From assembly GCA_041391365.1 (NCBI GenBank), contig JAWKOC010000004.1:62001-126000 (forward strand): DNA of 64,000 bases. Direction: 5' to 3'. Positions 42,879-52,290 of the stretch are shown here, piece by piece. Below the pieces are notes generated by a model, which saw only the letters and a program-made list of their open reading frames with translations, was not told the origin of the DNA and ran no database searches. Numbering within the stretch: position 1 is the first letter of the stretch; every line of letters starts with the position of its first letter. The DNA comes from JAGRAX01 sp041391365. Its GTDB lineage: Bacteria; Bdellovibrionota_G; JALEGL01; JAGRMV01. A program made the position numbers and the translations under genes.

Positions 42879-44330
42879 ATGACAACAAAAAACTCACCTG
42901 ACATCAACAATCAAATCGACGTTACTCTCAAACGCTATGCCAGCCCGGAGATGCTCAAAATCTTTTCTCCTACGCGTAGGATCACACTGTGGAGAGAACT
43001 TTGGATTGCACTTGCAGAAGCTCAGCAAGAACTTGGACTGCCCATCAAAAAATCTCAGATCGAAGAGATGAAAAAAAACAAAAAGAAAATCGATTGGAAA
43101 TTGGCCGAAGAAAAAGAAGAAAAGTTTCGTCATGATGTGATGGCTCATGTCCATACCTTCGGTCATGAATGTCCAAAAGCTGCCGGCATCATCCATTTGG
43201 GCTCCACCAGCGCCTATGTAACTGACAACGCCGATTTGGTGTTGATGAAGGAAGGACTTGCATTGATCGCAGGAAAATTGGCCAGTGCCATCGATCGACT
43301 GTCAACCTTTGCCAAAGAAAAAAGAGCAACGCCCACCTTGGCGTTTACACATTTTCAAACCGCGCAGCCCACGACCGTGGGAAAACGAGCCTGTTTGTGG
43401 ATTCAGAATTTTTTGATGGATTTGTCGCAAGTCGAATTTGAGATTCAGGAAATGAGGTTTTTGGGGGCCAAAGGAGCCACAGGGACCCAGGATAGCTTTT
43501 TGAAACTTTTTGAAGGCGACAAAGACAAAGTAAAAAAACTCGACCAAAAAGTGACAGAAAAAATGGGCTTTTCCAAAAAATTCTTGGCCACTGGACAAAC
43601 CTATCCACGAAAAGTTGATTCACGCGTGTTGGCCTCGTTGGCCTCGATCTGCGAATCTGCCTCGAAGTTCGCCAATGACTTGCGTTTGGTGCAGGCGCTT
43701 CACGAAGTGGAGGACCCTCAGGAAAGCGCACAGATTGGATCCTCTGCCATGCCCTACAAGCAAAATCCCATGCGCAGTGAGAGAATTTGTTCGCTCTCTC
43801 GCTATGTGATGAATTTGGTGAGCAACTGCCGGGAAACTGCATCCACACAATGGTTTGAACGAACCTTGGACGATTCGGCCAATCGACGATTGGCCATTCC
43901 TCAAGCTTTTTTGATCACCGATGCGGTGCTCGATCTGGTGGTGAACGTATCTTCAGGAATGAAAGTGCATGAAGAAGTCATCAACCAAAATCTTGATCGA
44001 GAGCTTCCATTTTTGCAAACCGAAGAAGTTCTCATGGCTGCAGTCAAAGAAGGCGGCGATCGACAGGAGCTTCACGAAAAAATTCGTGAGCATTCCCGAG
44101 AGTCTGTGAGAATGATTCGTGAGAAAGGTCAGGCCAACGATTTGCTCACTCGCCTTCGCAGTGATGAGGCTTTTGCCAAGGTTCCACCTCGTTTGTTGAT
44201 CAAGACCGATGCAGGACGATTGACGGGGATGGCGGCGGATCAAGTGGATGATTTTCTCAAAGAAAGTCTTCCCGCCATTCGTCGAAAGTACAAAAGCTTT
44301 TTAACACTGAAACCCAAAATCAGGGTGTAA
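42879..44330 (+). CDS. purB: Adenylosuccinate lyase
   Basis: A 483-aa member of the fumarase/aspartase superfamily that cleaves SAICAR and adenylosuccinate. The superfamily signature is GSSAMPYKQNPMRSERICSL; HDVMAHVHTFGHECPKAAGIIHLGSTSAYVTDNADL and FTHFQTAQPTTVGKR are substrate-site segments. Somewhat longer than E. coli PurB. It is likely co-transcribed with proS. Its 3' end overlaps the convergent ATPase gene by 11 bases. Confidence 0.95.
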   Translation: MTTKNSPDINNQIDVTLKRYASPEMLKIFSPTRRITLWRELWIALAEAQQELGLPIKKSQIEEMKKNKKKIDWKLAEEKEEKFRHDVMAHVHTFGHECPKAAGIIHLGSTSAYVTDNADLVLMKEGLALIAGKLASAIDRLSTFAKEKRATPTLAFTHFQTAQPTTVGKRACLWIQNFLMDLSQVEFEIQEMRFLGAKGATGTQDSFLKLFEGDKDKVKKLDQKVTEKMGFSKKFLATGQTYPRKVDSRVLASLASICESASKFANDLRLVQALHEVEDPQESAQIGSSAMPYKQNPMRSERICSLSRYVMNLVSNCRETASTQWFERTLDDSANRRLAIPQAFLITDAVLDLVVNVSSGMKVHEEVINQNLDRELPFLQTEEVLMAAVKEGGDRQELHEKIREHSRESVRMIREKGQANDLLTRLRSDEAFAKVPPRLLIKTDAGRLTGMAADQVDDFLKESLPAIRRKYKSFLTLKPKIRV

Positions 44331-45465
44331 GGTCACCAAGCCAGTCTTGAAAGGGAAGGATGTCGATATCTTCTATCTTCTGCTTCTCCTTGCCGAGATA
44401 GATGATTTTTTTTTCTTTGACGGGATGGAGATTAGAAAAAGCTTTGAGTCCATTTAAGTCTTTTTTGAAAATTTTGTCTTTGGCTTTTACTTCAATAGCG
44501 ATCAGATCTTTATCTTTTTCCAATATGAAATCTACTTCTTGCTGTTTAGAACTGTGAGATTTCCAGTAATAGATCGAATCAAAGAACATGGGGCGATACT
44601 CTTTCCAGGCGCAGAGAATGTGATAGATCAGGCCTTCGAAGAGAGGACCCTTTTCGCTATCTGAGATTTTCAAATGTTGTCTCTTTTGAATTCCACGAAC
44701 CAATCCAGAATCAACGAAATAGAATTTTGGTTTTTGTACAGAGCGAACCTTATTTTTTGATGAAAAAGGATATAGCTCTGTGGCGATCAATGTATCTTTG
44801 AGAATTTCAAAGTAGCCACTGGCAGTAGGCCTTTTTACTTCGGCTTCTCTTGCAATATTACTCAAGTTGATCGTTTGCGCGTGGAAGCGAGCGGCAATAT
44901 GTAAAAATCGAGAGAAGCCACCTATGTTTCTTGCCAATGCCTCTGCTTCGATTTCTTCTGTGAGATATTTTTCTACATAGGCTTGCAGTCTCATGACTGG
45001 ATCGGCATCAAAGTAAACCAAAGGTAATAGCCCGTATTCAAGAGCCCTATCAAAATTGAAATTTTCTCCAAGCTCTTGAGGTAAGAATGGAAACATTTTT
45101 TTGGAATAAGCTCGGCCACCCAATAAATTGATTCCTTCTCTTCTCAATTTTCTTGCGCTGGAACCGAGTAACACAAATCGAAGTTTTTTGTCTTCAATCA
45201 ACATATGGACATAATTGAGAAGACTGGGAATGCGCTGAATTTCATCTACTACGACCCAGGACCCTGAATCCAATGCAGAAATCTCTTGAAAAAATCTTTC
45301 GGGCGAAGCGCTATATTCCAAATATTTTTGTTGATCCAGTAGATTGATCCAGTGTGCTTTGTTGTGAAATTGATGTTTGAGTAAGAAGCTTTTCCCCGAG
45401 CCTCGTGCGCCAAACAGGAAAAACGAATCATTTGGGAAGGAAAATAGTCGAGTAATTTTACTCAT
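44320..45465 (-). CDS. AAA family ATPase with DUF4143 domain (copy 2)
   Basis: A 381-aa relative of the 9240-10364 protein. Walker A is FLFGARGSGKSFLLKHQF, Walker B is WVVVDEIQRIPSLLNYVH and a sensor FVLLGSSARKLRREGINLLGGR follows. The C-terminal DUF4143 part ends with a nuclease-like QQEVDFILEKDKDLIAIEVKAKDK. A perfect 25-bp inverted repeat starts 10 bases before the ATG. Overlap with purB at the 3' end suggests the gene arrived or was extended recently. Function of the family is unknown. Confidence 0.85.
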   Translation of the reverse strand: MSKITRLFSFPNDSFFLFGARGSGKSFLLKHQFHNKAHWINLLDQQKYLEYSASPERFFQEISALDSGSWVVVDEIQRIPSLLNYVHMLIEDKKLRFVLLGSSARKLRREGINLLGGRAYSKKMFPFLPQELGENFNFDRALEYGLLPLVYFDADPVMRLQAYVEKYLTEEIEAEALARNIGGFSRFLHIAARFHAQTINLSNIAREAEVKRPTASGYFEILKDTLIATELYPFSSKNKVRSVQKPKFYFVDSGLVRGIQKRQHLKISDSEKGPLFEGLIYHILCAWKEYRPMFFDSIYYWKSHSSKQQEVDFILEKDKDLIAIEVKAKDKIFKKDLNGLKAFSNLHPVKEKKIIYLGKEKQKIEDIDILPFQDWLGDLTP

Positions 45466-45474
45466 TCTACTATT

Positions 45475-45525
45475 TTGACCCCTATGGCATAAAATTTCAA
45501 TGAAATTTTATGCCATAGGGGTCAA
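45475..45525. repeat. 25-bp perfect palindrome upstream of ATPase copy 2
   Basis: Arms 45475-45499 and 45501-45525 are exact reverse complements around a single A. The left arm begins TTGACCCCTATGGCATAAAA. It lies between the eno stop (45574) and the ATPase start (45465), with no T-run in the gene direction. The GGGG that could serve as ribosome site is inside the stem. The sequence is unrelated to the palindrome at ATPase copy 1. The remaining bases to 45573 hold nothing clear. Confidence 0.92.
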
Positions 45526-45573
45526 TTCTTCAAGAGCTCTAATTTTTGCATTTTTCTACAGTACCCACAGGGA

Positions 45574-46848
45574 TCAGCTTGCTGTAAATAGACCTCGAGC
45601 CAATCCGCAGGAGGGGATTTTTTCTTCGATCCGAAGCAGCTGATTGTATTTGGCCACGCGATCAGAACGGGACAACGAGCCGGTCTTGATTTGACCTGAC
45701 GCAGTTCCTACACTCAAATCTGCGATGAAGGTGTCTTCGGTTTCTCCAGAACGATGAGAGATGATCACTCCATAATCCGCTTGTTTGGCCATATTGATGG
45801 CTTCCAAGGTTTCTGTGACGGTGCCGATCTGGTTGAGTTTGATCAAAATAGCATTGGCCACATGTTTTTCAATGCCTTGAGAAAAAATGGTTGGGTTGGT
45901 CACAAAAATATCGTCTCCGACGAGCTGCACATCTTTTCCGAGAGCCGCAGTGAGATCTGCCCATCCACTCCAGTCATTTTCTGCCAGAGGATCTTCGATC
46001 GACACAATTGGGTAGGTTTGACAAAGTTTTTGATACCATTTGATCATCCCTTGGGCATCGAAATCAAAAGCCTTGGATTTTTTGGATTGGTATCGTCCAT
46101 TGGCATAAAACTCTGAGGATGCGACGTCCAACGCCAAGCTGACTTGGTCGGCGGTCTTGTATCCCGCTTTTTCAATCGAGAACAACAAGAGATCCAAGCA
46201 CTGCTCGACTTCTTGAAGTTCGGGAGCGAAGCCACCCTCATCCCCCACATTTGTGGACAGGTTCATTCCGCTGAGTTGTTTTTTGAGTTGATGGAAAATT
46301 TCGGCACCCGCTTGAAGAGCTTTGGAAAAATGATCGAATCCATGCGGAACAATCATGAATTCTTGAAAATCCAATCCGTTGCTGGCGTGGGCTCCCCCGT
46401 TGATCACGTTCATCAAGGGTACGGGCAGCGAATAGTGATCCTGCGTCGAAAAAGTTTCGAACAGGTCTCTTTTGGTGGCGTTGGCAAAAGCTTTGGCATA
46501 GGCCATGGATACCCCCAAGATGGCATTGGCCCCAAGCTTCGATTTGTTTTCGGTACCGTCCAGTTCCATCATGAAGTGATCGAGAGAGGTTTGATCCAGG
46601 TCCTTTTTTTTCAACAGTGTCGGAGCAATCACATTGCGAATGTTTTCGATGGCGCCGTACACGCTTTTTCCACAGTAGACGCTTGGATTTTGGTCTCTGA
46701 GTTCCAAGGCTTCGCGCTGCCCAGTGGAAGCGCCCGACGGAACCGCAGCTCGGCCTATGCTTCCATTTTCCAGTATAAGATCCACTTCTACGGTGGGATT
46801 TCCACGAGAGTCCAAAATGCTTCGGGCCTGAATGTTGGTGATGTTCAT
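45574..46848 (-). CDS. eno: Enolase
   Basis: A 424-aa glycolytic enzyme (2-phosphoglycerate to PEP). Signatures: QARSILDSRGNPTVEVDL, SGASTGQREALELRD, NVGDEGGFAPEL, SIEDPLAENDW, LVGDDIFVTN, ILIKLNQIGTVTETL and ISHRSGETEDTFIADL. ATG 46848 (third codon of the longest frame) sits 7 bases from GGAGA. It starts 2 bases after the stop of the nucleoside kinase gene, so the two form an operon. Confidence 0.97.
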   Translation of the reverse strand: MNITNIQARSILDSRGNPTVEVDLILENGSIGRAAVPSGASTGQREALELRDQNPSVYCGKSVYGAIENIRNVIAPTLLKKKDLDQTSLDHFMMELDGTENKSKLGANAILGVSMAYAKAFANATKRDLFETFSTQDHYSLPVPLMNVINGGAHASNGLDFQEFMIVPHGFDHFSKALQAGAEIFHQLKKQLSGMNLSTNVGDEGGFAPELQEVEQCLDLLLFSIEKAGYKTADQVSLALDVASSEFYANGRYQSKKSKAFDFDAQGMIKWYQKLCQTYPIVSIEDPLAENDWSGWADLTAALGKDVQLVGDDIFVTNPTIFSQGIEKHVANAILIKLNQIGTVTETLEAINMAKQADYGVIISHRSGETEDTFIADLSVGTASGQIKTGSLSRSDRVAKYNQLLRIEEKIPSCGLARGLFTAS

Positions 46849-46850
46849 GG

Positions 46851-47507
46851 TCATTCTCCAATTTGCAGATAGTGGGTACCTGTTTCCACTTCTTTGATTT
46901 TTCGAACCAAGAGATCCACATTCATGGGATTTTCAATGAAGTGGTCGTCGGTTGTGCTGAGCACAATCACGGGGCATTGGTTGTAGTGCTGAAAAAAAGT
47001 TTGATATGCCTGCACGACATTTTGCAAATATTGTCGATCGACCAAGACCGATAGCTTTTCATCTTTTTTTTCCAAAGACTTGATCAAACGGTCCACATCT
47101 TTTTGCAAATAGATCACCAAATCAGGGGGAGGCACACTGACATTGAGCATGCTGTAGACCTTTTCATACAGCGCAAACTCAGCAGCTTCCAGTGTGAGGG
47201 AGGCAAATAGTCTGTCTTTTTGAAAGAGATAGTCGCTGAGCACCATGGGCGTGAATAGCTCGGATTGTGCAATTTCTTTCTGTTGTTGAAAACGAGAGAG
47301 CAAAAAAAACAACTGAACTTGGAAAGCGTACTGTTCCATGTTTTGGTAAAAAGAGTCCAAAAAGGGATTTTGAGTGTCCAAACAGGTCTTGGCGCCAAAA
47401 ACGGGCTGCAAGGCTTCCACAACTTCGGTTTTCCCTGCTCCAAATGGACCTTCTACGCATATCAACTTCTTTTTCACGTCGAGCCACGATGTATCACCCC
47501 CATCCAA
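46851..47507 (-). CDS. Deoxynucleoside kinase (dAK/dGK-like)
   Basis: A protein of about 208-218 aa with a P-loop at KLICVEGPFGAGKTEVV, the DxxF-like YLFQKDRLFASLTL and a PPPDLVIYLQKDVDRLIKSLEKK segment typical of bacterial deoxyadenosine/deoxyguanosine kinases, which salvage deoxynucleosides. The start is uncertain: TTG 47507 gives the full frame, and GTG 47477 begins right before KKKLICVEG. Its stop overlaps the eno ribosome site region. Together with dcd and thyA it contributes to dNTP supply. Confidence 0.82.
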   Translation of the reverse strand: MDGGDTSWLDVKKKLICVEGPFGAGKTEVVEALQPVFGAKTCLDTQNPFLDSFYQNMEQYAFQVQLFFLLSRFQQQKEIAQSELFTPMVLSDYLFQKDRLFASLTLEAAEFALYEKVYSMLNVSVPPPDLVIYLQKDVDRLIKSLEKKDEKLSVLVDRQYLQNVVQAYQTFFQHYNQCPVIVLSTTDDHFIENPMNVDLLVRKIKEVETGTHYLQIGE

Positions 47508-47567
47508 AATCGTCTACAAACCATGGAGAAAACAACCTCACGGATGCCGGGCACTCATGGGGTTTTT

Positions 47568-48499
47568 TTACGGGAGATAAAGATTGGGATCTGCTTGGAA
47601 GTGCAGTTTGAACGTAAGCTCCTGAGATTTTTTTGTGGTAAATTCGGTGATGTCGTTCTGAGAACACTGGCGTCCATCAAATTTGAACAAATTTGGAATG
47701 CCATTGGAATCGGTCCCAAACAGAGCCGCAGAAAGTTTGGACGAGAAGCTTGTGCACTTTACGTAGCGTGCAATTCCAGCAGAGATCAGATGAAGACCGT
47801 CGGTTTTGAGACCCGGGATGTTGAGGTCCAGGTTGGGATTGACTGCGGGTTTCCATGTATAATTTTTGCTCAAGCTGGGAGATCCAGGAAAATGTTCTGT
47901 GGTTTTGATTTTCACATGGTCATCGTCGCATTTGGAGCTTTGATTCAGATGCTTGCTTCCATCTTCGTGTCCGATCAGCTTGAACTGGCCTTCTTCGAAT
48001 TGGATCAAATCCAAGCGGTTGGCACAGGCTTCAAACAACTTCCATTTCAAATTCTTCATAGGTCGCAGGCGAATTTTGAGGCATCCCCTGAAGGGGTCAG
48101 TGTCAGATCACTCTCTTCTCCATCCAAACCGATGGCTTGAACGGCAAAATAATAAGAGGTTCCATTGACCAAGCCTTTGACGCTGATGGAGTTGGCTTTG
48201 GTGACAAAGGAAACGGCAACACGCCCTCCCACTCCTGCTGCAAAACTGGTGTCACCAAAATACAATCGATATTCTTTGGCGGCGGCAGGAATCAAAGTGA
48301 ATCAGGTACTTCCGTCCATGGCGGTTGAAAATCCTGTAGGTGTGGACAAAGGAGCCATCTCCACAGGACCGCTACCCTGACGACCTTCCACCTGATTTTC
48401 ACCGCAGCCTTGCAGCAGGGCCATCAACAAAAAAATGGCCAAGGTGTGGAACATGAGTCGATAGGTTCGATTTTCGTAGTGTTTGACGATTGCATTCAT
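47568..48499 (-). pseudogene. Decayed fn3-like lipoprotein gene
   Basis: From ATG 48499 the frame gives a lipoprotein signal (lipobox ALLQGCGEN) and a Pro/Ser linker ending TGFSTAMDGST, then meets TGA at 48302-48304. The same frame continues at once with FTLIPAAAKEYRLYFGDTSFAAG and LVNGTSYYFAVQAIGLDGEESD, an fn3-like domain that only makes sense with the upstream part; W or C in place of the stop would fit. This second part ends at TGA 48056 where an overlapping ATG (48059) opens a 163-aa frame (MKNLKWKLFEAC) with several Cys and no signal peptide. The last part could be a true coupled gene or the C-terminus after a frame change. Confidence 0.55.
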
Positions 48500-48686
48500 C
48501 TTGATAAAGATAAAAGCAAAACCCATGCCAAGAAAATCTCCATCAAAATAGGCACTTGAACCTGTTTTGGCGCTCAATTTTTGCTCATGAAGGAGGCAAC
48601 TGGGGCCTCGGGGGCTGGCATCCTCAAGGGGTCGATCTTTTTCACATTTTATGTCATCCTAAGAAAGTAGAGGATGGTGGTTTTTT

Positions 48687-49463
48687 ATGAATCCGAACCA
48701 AAAAACAGCATTGATTACTGGGGCTTCCAGTGGAATTGGATGGGCAACCGCCCTAGAGCTTTCCAAAAGAGGATGGAATTTGATTTTGGGCGCCCGCCGC
48801 ACGGATCGATTGGAGGTGCTTGCGGAGTTGATTCGGCACGAGTCTTCCAGTCAAGTTTTTTATGAACCCCTCGATGTTTGTTTGTCGACCTCTGTGTACC
48901 AATTCATTTCAAAAATCAAAACCAAAGCCCCCCATGTTGATTATTTGGTCAACAATGCAGGTCTTGCTTATGGAACAGACTCGGTTGACGATGCCGACCC
49001 CAAAGATTGGGAGGCCATGATGGAGACCAATTTTATGGGTGTCATGAGGATGGTACAGGCGACAAGCGCGATGATGAATCCACATTCTGGAGCGCGCATT
49101 GTGAACATTGCCTCGATCGCTGGACGTGAGGCCTATGAAGGAGGTGGAGGTTATTGTGCCAGCAAGGCTGCGGTAAAATCGTTGAGCCGAACGCTCCGTC
49201 TGGAGCTGCTTGAAAAAGGCATTGGAGTTACCTCCATCGATCCGGGTCTGGTGGAAACCGAATTCAGCATCGTACGCTACGGTGGAGATGAAACCAAAGC
49301 TAGGGCTGTGTATGAGGGCCTTACTCCGCTGCGATCGGAAGATGTTGCTCGCAGCATTGATTTTGTTCTTTCTCAACCTCCCCATGTCAACATCGATGAG
49401 ATCCTATTGACTCCCATCGCTCAAGGATTTACGAAAAGAACCATCCGTACAAAAAATGACTAA
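48687..49463 (+). CDS. Short-chain dehydrogenase/reductase (YdfG-like)
   Basis: A 258-aa classical SDR. NADP-binding ALITGASSGIGWATALELSKRG with LGARRTDRL, NNAGLAYG, catalytic Ser in IVNIASIAGREAYEGGGGYCASKAAVK (Tyr and Lys in YCASK). Sequence flavour is close to the YdfG/serine 3-dehydrogenase group (malonic semialdehyde or L-allo-threonine). An AGGATGG lies upstream. Stands alone, convergent with rsmA. Confidence 0.9.
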   Translation: MNPNQKTALITGASSGIGWATALELSKRGWNLILGARRTDRLEVLAELIRHESSSQVFYEPLDVCLSTSVYQFISKIKTKAPHVDYLVNNAGLAYGTDSVDDADPKDWEAMMETNFMGVMRMVQATSAMMNPHSGARIVNIASIAGREAYEGGGGYCASKAAVKSLSRTLRLELLEKGIGVTSIDPGLVETEFSIVRYGGDETKARAVYEGLTPLRSEDVARSIDFVLSQPPHVNIDEILLTPIAQGFTKRTIRTKND

Positions 49464-49489
49464 GAAGAATTTCGGGACTGCTATGTTGC

Positions 49490-50332
49490 CTACGCGAGTG
49501 GGTTGCGGGCATGGTGATGCAGCTCTTGATACAACATAAATAGTTGTGGAATGTCTAATTCTTCTGCGCGAACGCTGGGTTGGGATGAAATTTTTCGCAG
49601 AGCCTGCTCGCATGCGGTGGCGTCATGTCCCATTTTTTTCAATTGATGGGATAAGGTTTTTCTGCGCTGTTGAAAAATTTTTGCGATCCAAGAAAAAAAA
49701 TCCTTTTGCATGTGAGGTTCGATCTGAGGTGTTTCCATGGGAATCATTTTGATCAGGCGAGATTCCACCTCCGGCTGAGGATAAAAACTGCCTTTTGAGA
49801 TTCGGGGTCCAATCGAAGTTTCGCAAAGACTTTGAATCCAAATGGAGAGCCGACCAAAGTTTTTGGTTTTGGGTTTTGCGCAAATCCTTTCCACGAGTTC
49901 TTCTTGAAGCAAGAATACCATCCCTGAGATGAGGTCTAGGTTGCTAAGAAGTCGTTCCAAAATGAGGGTTGAAACACGATAGGGAAGATTGGAAAATACA
50001 AATGTTTTTTTTCCGTGGAGCAGCGCTGAATAGTTCACGTGGATGGCATCATCCATCACCAAGGTAAAGCCAGGAACCGATTGAAATTGAGATTGAAGAT
50101 ATTCTTTGAGTTTTTTGTCCTTCTCAATGCAGATCAGCGCATCGCAATGATGCTGCAAGACTTCCGTCAAAGCCCCCAATCCAGGACCAATCTCCAAGAT
50201 TGATGGCTGATGTTGAACATTCGCCCATCGAAGAATTTTTTTTGCACTTTCAGGATGGTGCAAAAAGTTTTGTCCAAAACTTTTTTTGGGATGCATCCCC
50301 AATTGATCCAAAATGGTTTTGATGTTGCTCAT
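49490..50332 (-). CDS. rsmA: 16S rRNA (adenine(1518)-N6/adenine(1519)-N6)-dimethyltransferase
   Basis: A 280-aa KsgA/RsmA enzyme that dimethylates two adenines near the 16S 3' end. The N-terminal HPKKSFGQNFLHHPESAKKIL, SAM motif ILEIGPGLGALTEVL and the catalytic VFSNLPYRVSTLILERLL (NLPY) are present. ATG 50332 overlaps the tsaD stop by 4 bases. Last gene of pal-cpoB-tsaD-rsmA. Confidence 0.95.
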   Translation of the reverse strand: MSNIKTILDQLGMHPKKSFGQNFLHHPESAKKILRWANVQHQPSILEIGPGLGALTEVLQHHCDALICIEKDKKLKEYLQSQFQSVPGFTLVMDDAIHVNYSALLHGKKTFVFSNLPYRVSTLILERLLSNLDLISGMVFLLQEELVERICAKPKTKNFGRLSIWIQSLCETSIGPRISKGSFYPQPEVESRLIKMIPMETPQIEPHMQKDFFSWIAKIFQQRRKTLSHQLKKMGHDATACEQALRKISSQPSVRAEELDIPQLFMLYQELHHHARNPLA

Positions 50333-51339
50333 AGAGACGATGTCAGGGGGACGGACGCAGAAGCATTCAGCTCCAAGGAGTCTGCTTGTCCGCTCGCCAG
50401 TTTGTGATACCCAGCGCAGGCAATCATCGCGGCGTTGTCCGTGCAGAGTTTTAGGTCTGTGAGATAGGTTTGAACATCGAATCGATGCATGGCTTTGGAA
50501 AGTTTTTCTCTCAACCGCGAGTTCGCCGCGACTCCTCCGCACAGAACTACGCTTTTGACTTCGCTGTGTGCTTCCAGAGCTTTGATCAATTTGTTGACCA
50601 AACAATCCACAATGGCTTCCTGATAAGAAGCCGCAACGTCATTCAACGTGGCCTCATCCGAGGGTAAGCCATGTTTTTGGATCCAGGTCAAAAGAGAGGT
50701 TTTGAGCCCACTAAAGCTAAAGTGTGGAGAAGTGGGCATGGGTCTGGGAAATTTTACAAAATCAGGGTTGGCATGCTTCGATCGTCGATCGATCACAGGT
50801 CCTCCAGGAAATCCAAGGCCTAAAAGTTTGGCCCCTTTGTCAAAGGCTTCTCCGGCAGCATCATCGATGCTCCAGGAGACGGCTTCAATCTCATCGAAAG
50901 ATTTCATCAAGTATACATGCGTGTGTCCACCAGAAGCTACAAAACCCAAAAGTGGAAACTCAGGTGGGTCCTGTCGCAAAAAACTTGCCATCAAATGTCC
51001 TTGAATATGGTGCACACCAATCAAAGGTATGTTCCACAAAAAGGCCAAAGCTTTTGCGTAGGACAGTCCAACCAAAAGTGATCCAATCAAACCCGGCCCA
51101 TAGGTCACGGCAATGGCATCGATTTGATCTTTGGTGATGGAGGCCGACTCCATGCATTTTTCCAACAAAGGCAAAAAATTTTGCAAATGACTTCGAGAAG
51201 CAAGTTCAGGAACAATGCCCCCGAACTCTTTGTGAACTTCAAATTGAGATTGGGTATGAATACTCAAAAGAGTGTGTCCATCTTGGACCAAGGCCACCGA
51301 AGTGTCGTCACACGAGCTTTCAATTCCCAACACAATCAT
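50329..51339 (-). CDS. tsaD: tRNA threonylcarbamoyladenosine synthase subunit
   Basis: A 336-aa ASKHA-fold protein (TsaD/Kae1) of the t6A37 tRNA modification complex. Seen: MIVLGIESSCDDTSVALVQDG, GGIVPELASRSHLQNFLPLLE, the metal-ligand region IGVHHIQGHLMASFL, FVASGGHTHVYLM and VVLCGGVAANSRLREKL. ATG 51339 set by homology; the SD is poor. Directly upstream of rsmA with a 4-base overlap. Confidence 0.96.
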   Translation of the reverse strand: MIVLGIESSCDDTSVALVQDGHTLLSIHTQSQFEVHKEFGGIVPELASRSHLQNFLPLLEKCMESASITKDQIDAIAVTYGPGLIGSLLVGLSYAKALAFLWNIPLIGVHHIQGHLMASFLRQDPPEFPLLGFVASGGHTHVYLMKSFDEIEAVSWSIDDAAGEAFDKGAKLLGLGFPGGPVIDRRSKHANPDFVKFPRPMPTSPHFSFSGLKTSLLTWIQKHGLPSDEATLNDVAASYQEAIVDCLVNKLIKALEAHSEVKSVVLCGGVAANSRLREKLSKAMHRFDVQTYLTDLKLCTDNAAMIACAGYHKLASGQADSLELNASASVPLTSSL

Positions 51340-51379
51340 ACGTTGCAAAGGATGTACATGGCTCCAGAGCAATGATCAA

Positions 51380-52261
51380 CTATGATTCTTGCTTGATTTT
51401 GTAGAGGAAGGCTTTTGCTTTTTCGGAGGAGGGAGAGTCCGGACATCGATCAATCACTTCCTCCAAAAACAATGTCGCATTTTTGCTGTCTTTGAGTTTG
51501 GAAAACGCTAGGCCTTGTTTGAGGATGGCATCACAGGTTTTGTTGCTTTTTGGATATTCATCAACCACCACCTGCCAAGCCGTGATCGCCCGGGCATAGT
51601 CACCCTGCACATAGTGTCCCTCGCCGATCCAATATTGTGCATTGGGGGCCAGGGAACTCTGAGGGTTTTTTTTTACGAAGATCTTGAAACGTTGGATGCT
51701 GGAGCTTTTGTTTTTTTCTCGGTTGAATTGATCCAAAATGCTTTGGTATTCGGAAACTTCGTCATTCTCGCTGCTTGGTTTGATTTCTTGTGGCTTACCG
51801 GTGGCAGCAGGTTCGGTGACGGGAGGCATCGAGATTTCAGAGTGAAGTGAAGGTGTTTTGGGCGCCACGTCTACGGGAGGCAAAATACTTTCGGAATGCG
51901 AGGCAGGAACGACATCATCCGAAGAATCAGCCTCTTGCGAAAAGGACTTCGAACTTGTTTGAGCTTTTTTCTCCAGATCTCCTAAGCGGAAATCGAAGTC
52001 TTCTAGAACTTTTTGCTGTTGTTTTTCTTTTTGATCCATTTCGAAAGAGAGAGACTCGATTTTCCCCTTCATTTCACGGATCGAGGATTCTAGCTCCATG
52101 ATCAGAGCATTTTGGTCGGCGATTTTTTCCCGAACCATGGACGAAGACATTTGAGCTTCGTCCGATTGATTTTCAAGAGAAGGTGGAGGAGGACCGATGC
52201 GACACCCGGTCAACGTCAGTCCCCCTGCACAAATCAGGGTCATCCAAGTTTTTGAACTCAT
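51380..52261 (-). CDS. CpoB/YbgF-like Tol-Pal system lipoprotein
   Basis: A 293-aa protein. Lipobox LTLTGCRIG, then a coiled coil (MVREKIADQNALIMELESSIREMKGKIESL) like the YbgF trimerisation helix, a Pro/Ser/Glu-rich linker, and a C-terminal TPR domain (about 190-290: YQSILDQFNREKNKSSSIQRF, APNAQYWIGEGHYVQGDYARAI). CpoB couples Tol action with cell-wall synthesis at division. The lipid anchor differs from E. coli CpoB, which has an ordinary signal peptide. It lies 29 bases after pal; tolQRAB are not here. Confidence 0.82.
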   Translation of the reverse strand: MSSKTWMTLICAGGLTLTGCRIGPPPPSLENQSDEAQMSSSMVREKIADQNALIMELESSIREMKGKIESLSFEMDQKEKQQQKVLEDFDFRLGDLEKKAQTSSKSFSQEADSSDDVVPASHSESILPPVDVAPKTPSLHSEISMPPVTEPAATGKPQEIKPSSENDEVSEYQSILDQFNREKNKSSSIQRFKIFVKKNPQSSLAPNAQYWIGEGHYVQGDYARAITAWQVVVDEYPKSNKTCDAILKQGLAFSKLKDSKNATLFLEEVIDRCPDSPSSEKAKAFLYKIKQES

Positions 52262-52290
52262 GGTCAAGCTCTTGGAAGACAATCATTCCA

